DNA from: Eggerthellaceae bacterium | GTDB taxonomy: Bacteria; Actinomycetota; Coriobacteriia; Coriobacteriales; Eggerthellaceae | Length of the DNA: 7,413 bases | Direction: 5' to 3' | Assembly (NCBI GenBank): GCA_003452695.1 | Contig: DMNP01000332.1 | Location: 1 to 7,413 of the forward strand | Shown: positions 1-5,598 of the stretch, one piece after another | Numbering within the stretch: position 1 is the first letter of the stretch | Layout: every line of letters starts with the position of its first letter | Translations under genes and position numbers: made by a program | The notes under the pieces: generated by a model | What the model was told of the DNA's origin: nothing | The model's input: the letters and a program-made list of their open reading frames with translations, nothing else | Database searches by the model: none

Positions 1-212
1 GCATGGTCTACCACCACCGCAAGGTTACGCGCAAAATGTTCGAGAAGTACCGCCGCCGCTTCAGCCCCTACGGCAGCGTGGCCAGCCTGTACTTCTGGGC
101 CGTATCGCACGGGGGCGTGCCCGGCTATGACCGGGACTACGCGCCGAAAACCGACGCGCAAAAGGCAGCTGCGCGCAAGAAACGCACCGCGCGCAAGCGA
201 AACGCCGATTAG
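1..212 (+). CDS. C-terminal end of an unrecognised basic protein (5' end outside window)
   Basis: The reading frame is open from the left edge and ends at TAG 210-212. An ATG sits at position 3, but no ribosome binding site can be checked, so it is more likely an internal Met of a longer protein than the true start. The visible 69 residues begin with a His/Arg/Lys-rich stretch, pass through an aromatic segment (SLYFWAVSHGG, about residues 28-38), and end in a Lys/Arg/Ala tail (about residues 49-69) that looks disordered and could bind nucleic acid or simply be a basic tail. I do not recognise a family and assign no function. It converges on the flavin protein at 295-705 and is followed 14 bases later by a strong hairpin, consistent with a real gene end. 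Confidence 0.55.
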   Translation, partial: MVYHHRKVTRKMFEKYRRRFSPYGSVASLYFWAVSHGGVPGYDRDYAPKTDAQKAAARKKRTARKRNAD

Positions 213-226
213 TCGCACGAAGCGCA

Positions 227-259
227 GAACGGGCCGGGAAAGCATATCCCGGCCCGTTC
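227..259. terminator. Hairpin between convergent genes, probable bidirectional terminator
   Basis: A perfect 13-bp inverted repeat has arms 227-239 (GAACGGGCCGGGA) and 247-259 with a 7-base loop at 240-246. It lies 14 bases after the stop of the gene ending at 212 and 35 bases beyond the stop of the convergent gene ending at 295, so it could end transcription from both sides. There is no clear T-run on either side, so a classical intrinsic terminator is not proven. Confidence 0.6.
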
Positions 260-294
260 CGACGCCGCACGATTCGCCGGCAGGCGCCAGCGCC

Positions 295-705
295 TTAGAA
301 CTCCTCGGTTTCCACTGGCGCCATAAGGTTCTCGTAGTACGTGACAACGCCGCTGCCCAAATGGAAGATGCCCATCGTCCAGCCATTGCCCTCGTAGAGC
401 GGCTTCAGGAAGGGCATTGCCTCGAACGCCGCGTCCACGAGCGCCGGGTCGTCGTCGAACACGACCGTGCCGTTAATGCGAATCCAGCTCTGCCCGTCGG
501 GCTTGGTGGCGGCAATGCTTACCTTGGGAGTGGCCTGAATCTGCGCGAACACGGCCTTGTGAGTGCCGATGCCGAAATACAGCTCGCCATCGTGGCACAT
601 CTGGAAGCCAATCGGGCGCACGACCGGAGCGCCGTCGTCCACCGTGGCTACATAGAATGTTCCGCATTCCGCCAGATAGTCGCTCATTTTCTGCTTGCTT
701 GCCAT
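295..705 (-). CDS. Pyridoxamine 5'-phosphate oxidase-like flavin-binding protein
   Basis: The 136-residue protein matches the small single-domain split beta-barrel family that binds FMN or F420-type flavins. Visible landmarks are an N-terminal helix leading into ECGTFYVATVDDG (about residues 13-25), then VRPIGF (about 29-34), a strand ELYFGIGTHKAV (about 41-52), and SWIRINGTVVF (about 73-83). This order is typical of short PPOX-like proteins from anaerobes. The length fits a stand-alone domain. The start at 705 is supported by AAAGGAG (minus strand, 712-718) six bases upstream; Met7 is an alternative without its own site. True PdxH is longer, so pyridoxal phosphate synthesis is unlikely. A flavin-dependent reductase or flavin-storage role is inferred from the family, with substrate unknown. 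It is divergent from the flavodoxin-fold gene at 943, a second likely flavin protein. Confidence 0.85.
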   Translation of the reverse strand: MASKQKMSDYLAECGTFYVATVDDGAPVVRPIGFQMCHDGELYFGIGTHKAVFAQIQATPKVSIAATKPDGQSWIRINGTVVFDDDPALVDAAFEAMPFLKPLYEGNGWTMGIFHLGSGVVTYYENLMAPVETEEF

Positions 706-741
706 GCATTGCTCCTTTCAACGGCTTTTGCATCTGCTTTC

Positions 742-772
742 ATGATAACGCACTTCGCCATAAGATGAGCAA
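742..772 (-). promoter_or_regulatory. Possible promoter for the PPOX-like gene
   Basis: On the minus strand, TTGCTC (772-767) and TATCAT (747-742) are separated by 19 bases, upstream of the ribosome binding site at 712-718. The spacer is longer than ideal and the boxes only partly match consensus, so this is a weak call made mainly because a promoter is expected here. Confidence 0.25.
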
Positions 773-783
773 ACAGGCCAATA

Positions 784-799
784 AATGCAACGCTGCATT
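784..799. promoter_or_regulatory. Short palindrome in the divergent intergenic region (candidate operator)
   Basis: AATGCA (784-789) and TGCATT (794-799) form a 16-bp near-perfect palindrome around a CG centre with one mismatched pair. It lies between two divergently transcribed genes, upstream of both candidate promoters. Operator function is inference. The rest of this roughly 240-base gap (706-942) holds only the two candidate promoters and ribosome binding sites. Confidence 0.3.
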
Positions 800-873
800 C
801 TACGCGCAGTTTCAGCCAACACGCCCCTCGCGCTCGGCCGCCTGGACGGCTAGGTAAGGAATGGATAACCCGG

Positions 874-904
874 TTGCCCGCCAAGGCTGCAACTTGAATA
901 TAAT
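874..904 (+). promoter_or_regulatory. Promoter of the flavodoxin-fold gene
   Basis: A perfect TATAAT at 899-904 lies 38 bases before the start codon at 943, which would place transcription start near 911. The best -35 is TTGCCC at 874-879 with a 19-base spacer, which is weak. The -10 box carries most of the support in an otherwise GC-rich region. Confidence 0.5.
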
Positions 905-942
905 GCCTAGGGAAGTGTTCGAGAACGAGAGAGGAATCGCCC

Positions 943-1563
943 ATGAAAGTGCTTATGATAAACGGCAGTCCCCGCAAGGACGGCAATACGACAGTCGCGC
1001 TGTCCGAGATGGAAAAGGTGTTTGCCGCCGAAGGCGTCGAAGTGGAAACCGTGCAGATAGGCACGAAGGACGTGCGCGGGTGCATCGCATGCAACAAATG
1101 CGCGGAATTGGGCAAATGCGTGTTCGACGACTTCGTGAACGAATGCGCCGGCAAGTTGGCAGAAGCCGATGGGCTGGTCGTCGGGACGCCCGTGTACTAC
1201 GCCAGCGCGAACGGGTCGCTCGTGGCGTTGCTCGACCGCCTGTTCTACAGCAGCGGGCGCATCGACAAGACCATGAAGGTGGGCGCCGCCGTGGCCGTTG
1301 CCCGACGTGGTGGGATTACCGCCACGTTCGACCAGCTGAACAAGTACTTCACCATATCGGGCATGCCGGTGGCCTCCGGGCAGTACTGGAACGGCCCCCA
1401 TGGGCGCCTGCCGGGCGAGGCGGCGCAGGACGAAGAGGGCATGCTGCAAATGCGCACGCTGGCCCGCAACATGGCGTTTCTGATGAAAAGCATCGCGCTC
1501 GGCCGCGAACAGTACGGCCTGCCGCCCAAGGAGCAGGGCCGCATGACAAACTTCATCCGCTAG
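943..1563 (+). CDS. Flavodoxin-fold NAD(P)H/FMN reductase with iron-sulfur flavoprotein cysteine motif
   Basis: The 206-residue protein begins with the FMN-phosphate loop MKVLMINGSPRKDGNT (residues 1-16), the signature of the NADPH-dependent FMN reductase branch of the flavodoxin superfamily. A GTPVYYAS segment (about residues 81-88) is the usual loop next to the isoalloxazine ring. Between them lies C47-x2-C50-x2-C53-x5-C59, matching the compact cysteine motif that binds a [4Fe-4S] cluster in archaeal and bacterial iron-sulfur flavoproteins (Isf). Isf proteins are dimeric electron carriers between ferredoxin and other acceptors, including oxygen or peroxide in some species. The start is supported by GAGAGAGGA ending at 935, seven bases upstream, and a TATAAT at 899-904. 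It stands alone on the plus strand and converges on tupC. An FMN reductase using the cysteines for other purposes is the alternative. Confidence 0.88.
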   Translation: MKVLMINGSPRKDGNTTVALSEMEKVFAAEGVEVETVQIGTKDVRGCIACNKCAELGKCVFDDFVNECAGKLAEADGLVVGTPVYYASANGSLVALLDRLFYSSGRIDKTMKVGAAVAVARRGGITATFDQLNKYFTISGMPVASGQYWNGPHGRLPGEAAQDEEGMLQMRTLARNMAFLMKSIALGREQYGLPPKEQGRMTNFIR

Positions 1564-1594
1564 CGCACTCAAGGCAATCGACAAGGAAGCCGGC

Positions 1595-1620
1595 GCAGCT
1601 GGCCATGACCTGCCAGCTGC
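1595..1620. terminator. Hairpin between convergent flavoprotein and tupC genes
   Basis: GCAGCTGGC (1595-1603) and GCCAGCTGC (1612-1620) form a perfect 9-bp stem with an 8-base loop. It lies 31 bases after the flavoprotein stop and 18 bases beyond the tupC stop, so it could serve both transcripts. No T-run follows on either strand, so termination is inferred from position. Confidence 0.45.
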
Positions 1621-1638
1621 ATCGGTCCTCATGCCCCC

Positions 1639-2352
1639 TCAGATTGCCCAGTACGACAGGAAGGCTTTGCCTTCGGGGCTTTCGGGGTCGGAAAGGACCT
1701 GCTCCGTTGCCCCGCACTCCACGACCCGCCCCGAGCTGAGCATGATAGCCCGATCGGCAATGCGACGCGCCTGCGAGGGCGCATGCGTGGCCACGACGAG
1801 CAAGCAGCCCGTGCGCTCGCGGTAGCGATGCAGGGCCTGTTCGACGAGAAGCGTGCCCGCGATGTCCATGGACGCCGTGGGCTCGTCCAGCAACACCACG
1901 TCCAGGTTCTGCACGAGCATGCGGGCAAGCGCCACGCGCTGGGCCTCGCCGCCCGAAAGGGCATTGCCGCGCTGTCTGGCGAAGTCGGCCATTCCCACTT
2001 CCCGAAGCGCGCTGCTCACACGCTCCTGCACTTCCTCGCGCGGCAGGCCAGAACCCCTGAGCGCAAGGGCAACGTTCTTGAACACCGAGAACCCGAACAC
2101 ATAGGCTTTCTGGGGCATGTACCCGACGCAAAGCGCATCCCGATCCGCATCGCCTTCGACCTCCACCCAGCCCGACGACTGGTCCATGATGCCCGCGAGC
2201 ACTTTCAGCAACGTCGACTTGCCGCTGCCGTTCGGGCCCACGAGCGCATAGGCGCAGCCCGATTTCAGGGTCAGGCCATCCACGTCCAGGACCATGCGCT
2301 CGCCATATTGCTTGCGCAGAGCCTGCATATGCAAGGAAAACGAACGTGTCAT
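1639..2352 (-). CDS. tupC: Tungstate ABC transporter ATP-binding protein TupC
   Basis: This 237-residue ABC ATPase would power tungstate import through TupB at the cytoplasmic face. All catalytic motifs are present in order: Walker A GPNGSGKST (39-47), Q-loop around GYMPQK (77-82), signature LSGGE (132-136, with Glu in place of the common Gln), Walker B VVLLDEP (152-158), and the H-loop His190 in ATHAPSQ. The length is normal for a short importer ATPase with no C-terminal regulatory domain, unlike many ModC proteins that carry a molybdate-binding tail. The start ATG 2352-2350 overlaps the tupB stop by one base (TAATG), implying translational coupling. The same frame remains open upstream to 3120, but only as antisense-style overlap with tupB. 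Tungstate rather than molybdate specificity is inferred from the TupA partner. Confidence 0.93.
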   Translation of the reverse strand: MTRSFSLHMQALRKQYGERMVLDVDGLTLKSGCAYALVGPNGSGKSTLLKVLAGIMDQSSGWVEVEGDADRDALCVGYMPQKAYVFGFSVFKNVALALRGSGLPREEVQERVSSALREVGMADFARQRGNALSGGEAQRVALARMLVQNLDVVLLDEPTASMDIAGTLLVEQALHRYRERTGCLLVVATHAPSQARRIADRAIMLSSGRVVECGATEQVLSDPESPEGKAFLSYWAI

Positions 2353-3101
2353 TACCGCGCACCGCCCAGCTTGCCGCTGCGCGTGTGGCTGCGCGCCCCT
2401 TCGGATTCGGGCGGAGACGTGCGCTCGCGCAGGGAAAGCGCCAGCGAATTGATGATGAACGACACGACGAGCAGCGCAATGCCGAGGGCTACTGCATACC
2501 CGAAATGCCCCTGGTTCGTCTCGTACATGATGGCCGTCGTCATAACGCGGGTTTTGTGCAACACGTTTCCACCCACGAGCGAAACCGCCCCCACTTCGCC
2601 GATGGAACGGCCGAATCCCACGAAGACGATGGAGAGCAGCTGCGAGCGGCACTCGTACAGCAGCGACGCTATCTCGTGGCGGCGCGGCAGCCCCATGCCA
2701 TGGGCGGTCTCGTGGACCAGGGGCGCCGTGTTCGCGACCGCCGTGGCCGCCAAACCACATACCACGGGCGTGATGAGCAGCACCTGCGCGATGACCATGG
2801 CGGGCAGCGAATAGATAAGGCGCAGCGAACCGAGCGGCCCGTTGCGCGTTACGATGAAGTACACGATTACGCCGGCTAGCACGGGAGGCAAGCCCATGAG
2901 CGTGTTTAATATGCGCATGACCAGGCGCTTGCCTGGAAACCGATACAAGCCGACGAGCACGCCGAGCGGCACACCTATCGCAGTCGAGATGACCGTGGAG
3001 AACGCGGACATCTGAAGGGTCAGGAGGATGATCTCCGATAGCTCGCTGCCCGGCGTGAACATCAGGCTGAAAGCCCTGACGATATCTTCCATGGTAGGCA
3101 T
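2352..3101 (-). CDS. tupB: Tungstate ABC transporter permease TupB
   Basis: The 249-residue protein is a CysW/ModB-type permease with about five to six membrane segments (roughly residues 23-53, 61-84, 93-122, 155-181 and 202-224). The cytoplasmic coupling loop has ETAHGMGLPRRHEI (131-144), the EAA-like motif that contacts the ATPase, followed by GRSIGEVGAVSLVGGN (164-179), a stretch highly characteristic of the TupB family. It would form the membrane channel for tungstate received from TupA. The C-terminus (about residues 225-249) is a basic, Ser-rich cytoplasmic tail. The start is uncertain. ATG 3101 is used because it gives a complete N-terminus, but neither it nor Met4 (3092) has a visible Shine-Dalgarno, and the upstream arm of a hairpin (3103-3139) ends one base before the ATG. 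It is operonic with tupA (58-base gap) and tupC (one-base overlap). Confidence 0.93.
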   Translation of the reverse strand: MPTMEDIVRAFSLMFTPGSELSEIILLTLQMSAFSTVISTAIGVPLGVLVGLYRFPGKRLVMRILNTLMGLPPVLAGVIVYFIVTRNGPLGSLRLIYSLPAMVIAQVLLITPVVCGLAATAVANTAPLVHETAHGMGLPRRHEIASLLYECRSQLLSIVFVGFGRSIGEVGAVSLVGGNVLHKTRVMTTAIMYETNQGHFGYAVALGIALLVVSFIINSLALSLRERTSPPESEGARSHTRSGKLGGAR

Positions 3102-3102
3102 T

Positions 3103-3139
3103 GAAGCGCTGCACGACCACTTGGGCCGCGCAGCGCTTC
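3103..3139 (-). repeat. Inverted repeat (mRNA hairpin) filling the tupA-tupB gap
   Basis: GAAGCGCTGC (3103-3112) and its exact reverse complement (3130-3139) flank a 17-base loop. In the mRNA, the stem begins 20 bases after the tupA stop and ends one base before the tupB ATG, exactly where a ribosome binding site would be. Hairpins between binding-protein and permease genes of ABC operons are known to stabilise the upstream message or attenuate read-through. That role here is inference. Confidence 0.55.
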
Positions 3140-3159
3140 CCTATTGCTGGAACGCCTGT

Positions 3160-4158
3160 TTACATCAGGAAGAACAGGGGCTCGCCGTACTCGGAAGTGC
3201 CGTACTCGGCGATGAGCTTGTCGGCCTCTTCGCTCTGCATCCATTGGACGAAGGCCTTGGCGCCCTCGATGTTGTTGTCCGGATACTTAGACGAGCTTAC
3301 CTCGAGCAGCGAGTAGGTGTTCTTCATGTCCTCGGATTCGCCGAGCAGGATGGTCAGCGAGTTCTTGGCGTCGTTGGACAGGAACGTGGCCTTGTCGGAC
3401 AGCGTGTAGCCCTGGCGCTCGGCGGCTTGGGTGAGCGTGGCGCCCATGCCCTGGCCGGTTTCGAAGTACCACTCCTGGCCAGCCGGGTCAATGCCAGCAG
3501 CCTCCCACAGCCCCAGCTCCTTCGTGTGCGTGCCCGACTTGTCGGCACGCGAAACGAACGGCTGCTTGGCTTGGGCTATCTTGGCGAAGGCCTCGGAAGC
3601 CGTCGCGCACGACTTGATGCCCGCAGGATCGTCGGCCGGACCGACGATTACGAAGTAGTTGTACATGAACGGAATGCGCTCGGTTGCATAGCCTTCGCTG
3701 ATGAACTCTTCCTCCTGCGATTTCGAATGAACGAGCAGCGCATCGGCGTTGCCGTCCTTGGCCGCCTGAATGGCCGCGCCCGTGCCGGCCGACGAGACCT
3801 CCCACTTGTAACCCGTGGCCGCCTCGAAGTACGGCTGCAGGTACGGCAGCAGGCCCGAGTCGTTCACCGACGTGGTGGTGGAGATGCGCACGACATCGGC
3901 GCTCGCAGGCGTGGCCGCGCTCGAAGCAGAGGCGCTGGCGGCAGATGCGGAAGCCGACGATGTGCTGGCGGACTCGCTTGCCGCCGATGCCGATGCCGAC
4001 GCCGCAGATGCGCTTGCAGCCGATGCAGACGCGGAAGACGCGCTGGCAGACGCGCTGCCCGAGCTTGCCTGGCCGCCCGAGCATGCCACCATGAACAGCG
4101 CGAACAGCGCGGCGAACACCGTGGCGAGCAATGCCTTCATCTTGGTATTGTTCTTCAT
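3160..4158 (-). CDS. tupA: Tungstate-binding lipoprotein TupA
   Basis: This 332-residue substrate-binding protein would capture tungstate outside the membrane and deliver it to TupB. Residues 1-25 form a lipoprotein signal peptide (Lys-rich start, hydrophobic core, FMVAC lipobox) with Cys26 as the lipidated residue. Residues 27-87 are an almost pure Ser/Ala linker. The binding domain starts near residue 88 with RISTTTSVNDSG (91-102), the TTTS motif of TupA proteins. It continues with ALLVHSKSQEEEF (140-152), MYNYFVIVGP (165-174) and FVSRADKSGTHTKE (201-214), all hallmarks of the tungstate-specific family rather than ModA. The start at 4158 has GGGAAGGGA (minus strand) just upstream; Met7 is a possible later start. 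It is the first gene of tupABC, 171 bases after fic on the same strand. Specificity for tungstate over molybdate is family knowledge. Confidence 0.94.
   Translation of the reverse strand: MKNNTKMKALLATVFAALFALFMVACSGGQASSGSASASASSASASAASASAASASASAASESASTSSASASAASASASSAATPASADVVRISTTTSVNDSGLLPYLQPYFEAATGYKWEVSSAGTGAAIQAAKDGNADALLVHSKSQEEEFISEGYATERIPFMYNYFVIVGPADDPAGIKSCATASEAFAKIAQAKQPFVSRADKSGTHTKELGLWEAAGIDPAGQEWYFETGQGMGATLTQAAERQGYTLSDKATFLSNDAKNSLTILLGESEDMKNTYSLLEVSSSKYPDNNIEGAKAFVQWMQSEEADKLIAEYGTSEYGEPLFFLM
3898..4068 (-). repeat. Low-complexity Ser/Ala coding tract in tupA
   Basis: TupA residues 31-87 are nearly all Ser and Ala in irregular SA/SAA units, with single Glu, Thr and Pro interruptions (E62, T66, T83, P84). 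The DNA shows imperfect GCN-GAN trinucleotide repetition on the plus strand rather than one exact tandem unit, so it is a degenerate repeat that could still vary in length by slippage. It lies between the lipidated Cys26 and the folded domain and would act as a flexible tether. Confidence 0.8.
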
Positions 4159-4198
4159 TGTTTCCCTTCCCTTTCATTTCCCAAGCGAAACACCGAAC

Positions 4199-4229
4199 AG
4201 CGTGACCCTTAGCGCCATTCGGTCACGCT
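4199..4229. promoter_or_regulatory. 9-bp inverted repeat upstream of tupA (candidate operator or leader hairpin)
   Basis: AGCGTGACC (4199-4207) and GGTCACGCT (4221-4229) are exact reverse complements separated by 13 bases, giving 22 bases between equivalent arm positions, close to two helical turns. It lies 41 bases upstream of the tupA ATG in the 171-base gap after fic. A weak -10-like TAATGT occurs on the minus strand at 4237-4232, but I find no convincing -35. The element could bind a regulator or form a hairpin in the tupA leader. It has no T-run to act as a fic terminator. Confidence 0.45.
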
Positions 4230-4329
4230 TCACATTAGTTCGTTGCGTTTCATTCCCATAGGGAAAGGAAAAACATGCAAGATTTATCCGCAATTGGCCC
4301 GACGGAGAGGCGCTGCTATTCGAAAACGC

Positions 4330-5376
4330 TTACCTGCGCCAAACGTATGCGGTCGCGCGGCCGGCACCGACCTTTTCCGCTTCGCCGGCTTTCACCATCG
4401 CGCCCAGCGCGTTTTCGACGGTCGCCTCGCTTATATCGGGGAACGCGACCCGTATCTGGCGCTTCGTTACCGGGGCGTGCGCATCGCGCACGAACAGTCT
4501 CACGCGCTCGGCCTTGCCCACGCCCTTCATGGCATCGTCGTTGTCCAGTTCCCTGAAGAGCTGCGAATATACCGCATGTACCACGCCCAGCCAGTAGCGC
4601 ACATAGGGAGCATAGTCGTTCGCAGCGCGGTCCCATCCCTCGACGCACGAGTTCAGGGCGTTGTAGTAGTCCATGCCCGACTGCTCCACAATGCGGTCGA
4701 TGCTGACGTAGCGGGCAACGTCGAAGCCGGCCTTCGCCAGGAGCAAGTCGGCGAACAGGCGCGCTATGCGCCCGTTGCCCTCCTCGAAGGGGCGAATGCA
4801 CAGGAAATCCACCGTGAACACCGCGTTCAGGATAAGCGGGCTGCACGCGTCGGCGCTGAAGGAGTCGGCCAGGCTGTCGCAGGCGCCGCCGAGCACGAGC
4901 GGGGTCTCGAATGCCGTGATGGGGCTGACCGGCAAGGCTTCCACATGGCCATTCACCTGCACGTACATATAGTCCTTCTTGCGGTAGCGGCTCTTGCGGC
5001 CCAGGTTGCGATGGGCATACAGCGCCTCGTAGAAGGCAAGGATGCTCGCCGTGGTCAGCCCAAGGTCTTCGAAATGCTCCTCGACCAGGGAAAGCGCATG
5101 CGAATAGCCCACGACCTGCGCCTCGGTCTCGTCTGCGGGCTCGGCGCCGGCAATAAGCTCGCGCGTGCGGTCGGCGCCGACGTACAACCCCTCCACCCGC
5201 GTCGATGCGTCCACGTTGTCGAAGTGCGCCTGCTCGCGCAAGGCGGCCAGCTTGTCGGCATGGGTCGCCTTCAGCGCATCCAGCTTGCCGCGGTCCTCGA
5301 ACAGCTTCGCGTTCGCGTTGCCTATTTCTCCCCCGAACAAGCCCTGCGGCAGATGCCGATAGTCGAACGTGCGCAT
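4330..5376 (-). CDS. Fic-family protein, class II layout, with C-terminal winged helix and Arg in place of the motif His
   Basis: The 348-residue protein has three recognisable parts. Residues 58-63 (STRVEG) fit the (S/T)xxxE(G/N) inhibitory-helix motif of class II Fic proteins. The Fic core (about residues 90-275) ends in RPFEEGNGRIAR (195-206), matching HxFx(D/E)GNGRxxR except that the first, normally catalytic His is Arg195 (codon CGC at 4794-4792). Residues about 290-348 look like a winged helix (VTKRQIRVAF, then a recognition-helix-like stretch and a basic wing). Canonical Fic enzymes transfer AMP from ATP to target proteins, with that His as general base, so AMPylation activity is doubtful here. 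The start at 5376 is supported by GGAAGGGGG upstream; the frame stays open to a TTG at 5610, but that stretch is low-complexity. It is followed by tupA on the same strand. Its promoter is at 5539-5568, overlapped by a palindrome, suggesting autoregulation. Confidence 0.9.
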   Translation of the reverse strand: MRTFDYRHLPQGLFGGEIGNANAKLFEDRGKLDALKATHADKLAALREQAHFDNVDASTRVEGLYVGADRTRELIAGAEPADETEAQVVGYSHALSLVEEHFEDLGLTTASILAFYEALYAHRNLGRKSRYRKKDYMYVQVNGHVEALPVSPITAFETPLVLGGACDSLADSFSADACSPLILNAVFTVDFLCIRPFEEGNGRIARLFADLLLAKAGFDVARYVSIDRIVEQSGMDYYNALNSCVEGWDRAANDYAPYVRYWLGVVHAVYSQLFRELDNDDAMKGVGKAERVRLFVRDAHAPVTKRQIRVAFPDISEATVENALGAMVKAGEAEKVGAGRATAYVWRR

Positions 5377-5405
5377 GGCCAGCCCCCTTCCCGGTCCCGC
5401 CCCGG

Positions 5406-5440
5406 CGGCCGCCGCCGGCAATTCATTCCGACGGCGGCCG
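5406..5440 (-). repeat. GC-rich inverted repeat in the fic leader
   Basis: CGGCCGCCG (5406-5414) and CGGCGGCCG (5432-5440) can pair with a 17-base loop, and a second small stem (GAACCG 5449-5454 with CGGTTC 5462-5467) lies just upstream in the transcript. In the fic mRNA these would sit between the predicted transcription start near 5532 and the ribosome binding site near 5385. They could slow translation or cause attenuation, or just reflect high GC. Confidence 0.35.
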
Positions 5441-5506
5441 ATTCGGCAGAACCGCCTTCGACGGTTCGGGGCACGACCGACGAAAACGGCGGCCCGCGCC
5501 CCTCCA

Positions 5507-5538
5507 ATTAGGCAGAAAATCTTGCTTTTCTGCCTAAT
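5507..5538. promoter_or_regulatory. 13-bp-arm palindrome over the fic transcription start (candidate operator)
   Basis: ATTAGGCAGAAAA (5507-5519) and its exact reverse complement (5526-5538) flank a 6-base centre. The element is AT-rich compared with its surroundings and begins directly after the predicted -10 box of fic, so a bound protein would block initiation. A related half-site, TTTTCTGCCCAA, recurs at 5599-5610. The Fic protein has its own winged helix, which makes it the first candidate for the binding protein. A terminator for fic is ruled out by its position upstream of the gene; a terminator on the plus strand is unlikely because no gene ends there. Confidence 0.6.
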
Positions 5539-5568
5539 ACTATGACAGAAACAGGGAGAAACGGTCAA
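5539..5568 (-). promoter_or_regulatory. Predicted promoter of fic
   Basis: On the minus strand, TTGACC (5568-5563, five of six consensus bases) and CATAGT (5544-5539, four of six) are separated by 18 bases. Transcription would start near 5532, inside the palindrome at 5507-5538, giving a leader of about 155 bases before the fic ATG. The fit between promoter and palindrome strengthens both calls. Confidence 0.5.
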
Positions 5569-5569
5569 G

Positions 5570-5583
5570 TTCACCAGGGTGAA
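5570..5583. promoter_or_regulatory. Second short palindrome in the fic/ferredoxin intergenic region
   Basis: TTCACC (5570-5575) and GGTGAA (5578-5583) form a perfect palindrome with a 2-base spacer, directly upstream of the fic -35 box and 41 bases before the first ATG of the ferredoxin operon. It could be an operator for either direction. I found no convincing plus-strand promoter in this gap. Confidence 0.35.
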
Positions 5584-5598
5584 TTCCGAATTGGAGGA

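Noticed and set aside
684..1154. Minus-strand open frame across the intergenic region and the flavoprotein start
   Set aside because: It would cover the promoter region and a gene with a clear FMN-binding motif, and has no domain of its own.
1783..2814. Long plus-strand open frame (343 codons) opposite tupC and tupB
   Set aside because: No domain is visible and it covers two well-supported minus-strand genes.
1639..3120. A fused 493-codon minus-strand frame ending in the TupC ATPase
   Set aside because: The first roughly 256 codons overlap tupB out of frame and show no family features; the ATPase start at 2352, coupled to the tupB stop, explains the data.
3028..4212. Long plus-strand open frame (394 codons) opposite tupA
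   Set aside because: It mirrors the tupA coding strand; its Arg/Cys/Gly-rich end is simply the complement frame of the Ser/Ala linker.
4253..4265. Small TTCCC/GGGAA hairpin between fic and tupA as a fic terminator
   Set aside because: Five base pairs with a 3-base loop and no downstream T-run is too weak to call.
4243..5511. Long plus-strand open frame (422 codons) opposite fic
   Set aside because: It is antisense to a gene with clear Fic motifs, has no recognisable domain and an Arg/His/Ala-rich composition typical of the complement of GC-rich coding DNA.
5507..5538. Intrinsic terminator
   Set aside because: The stem has an A-run and T-run within its arms, but no gene on either strand ends here and it directly follows a promoter-like pair of boxes, so operator fits better.
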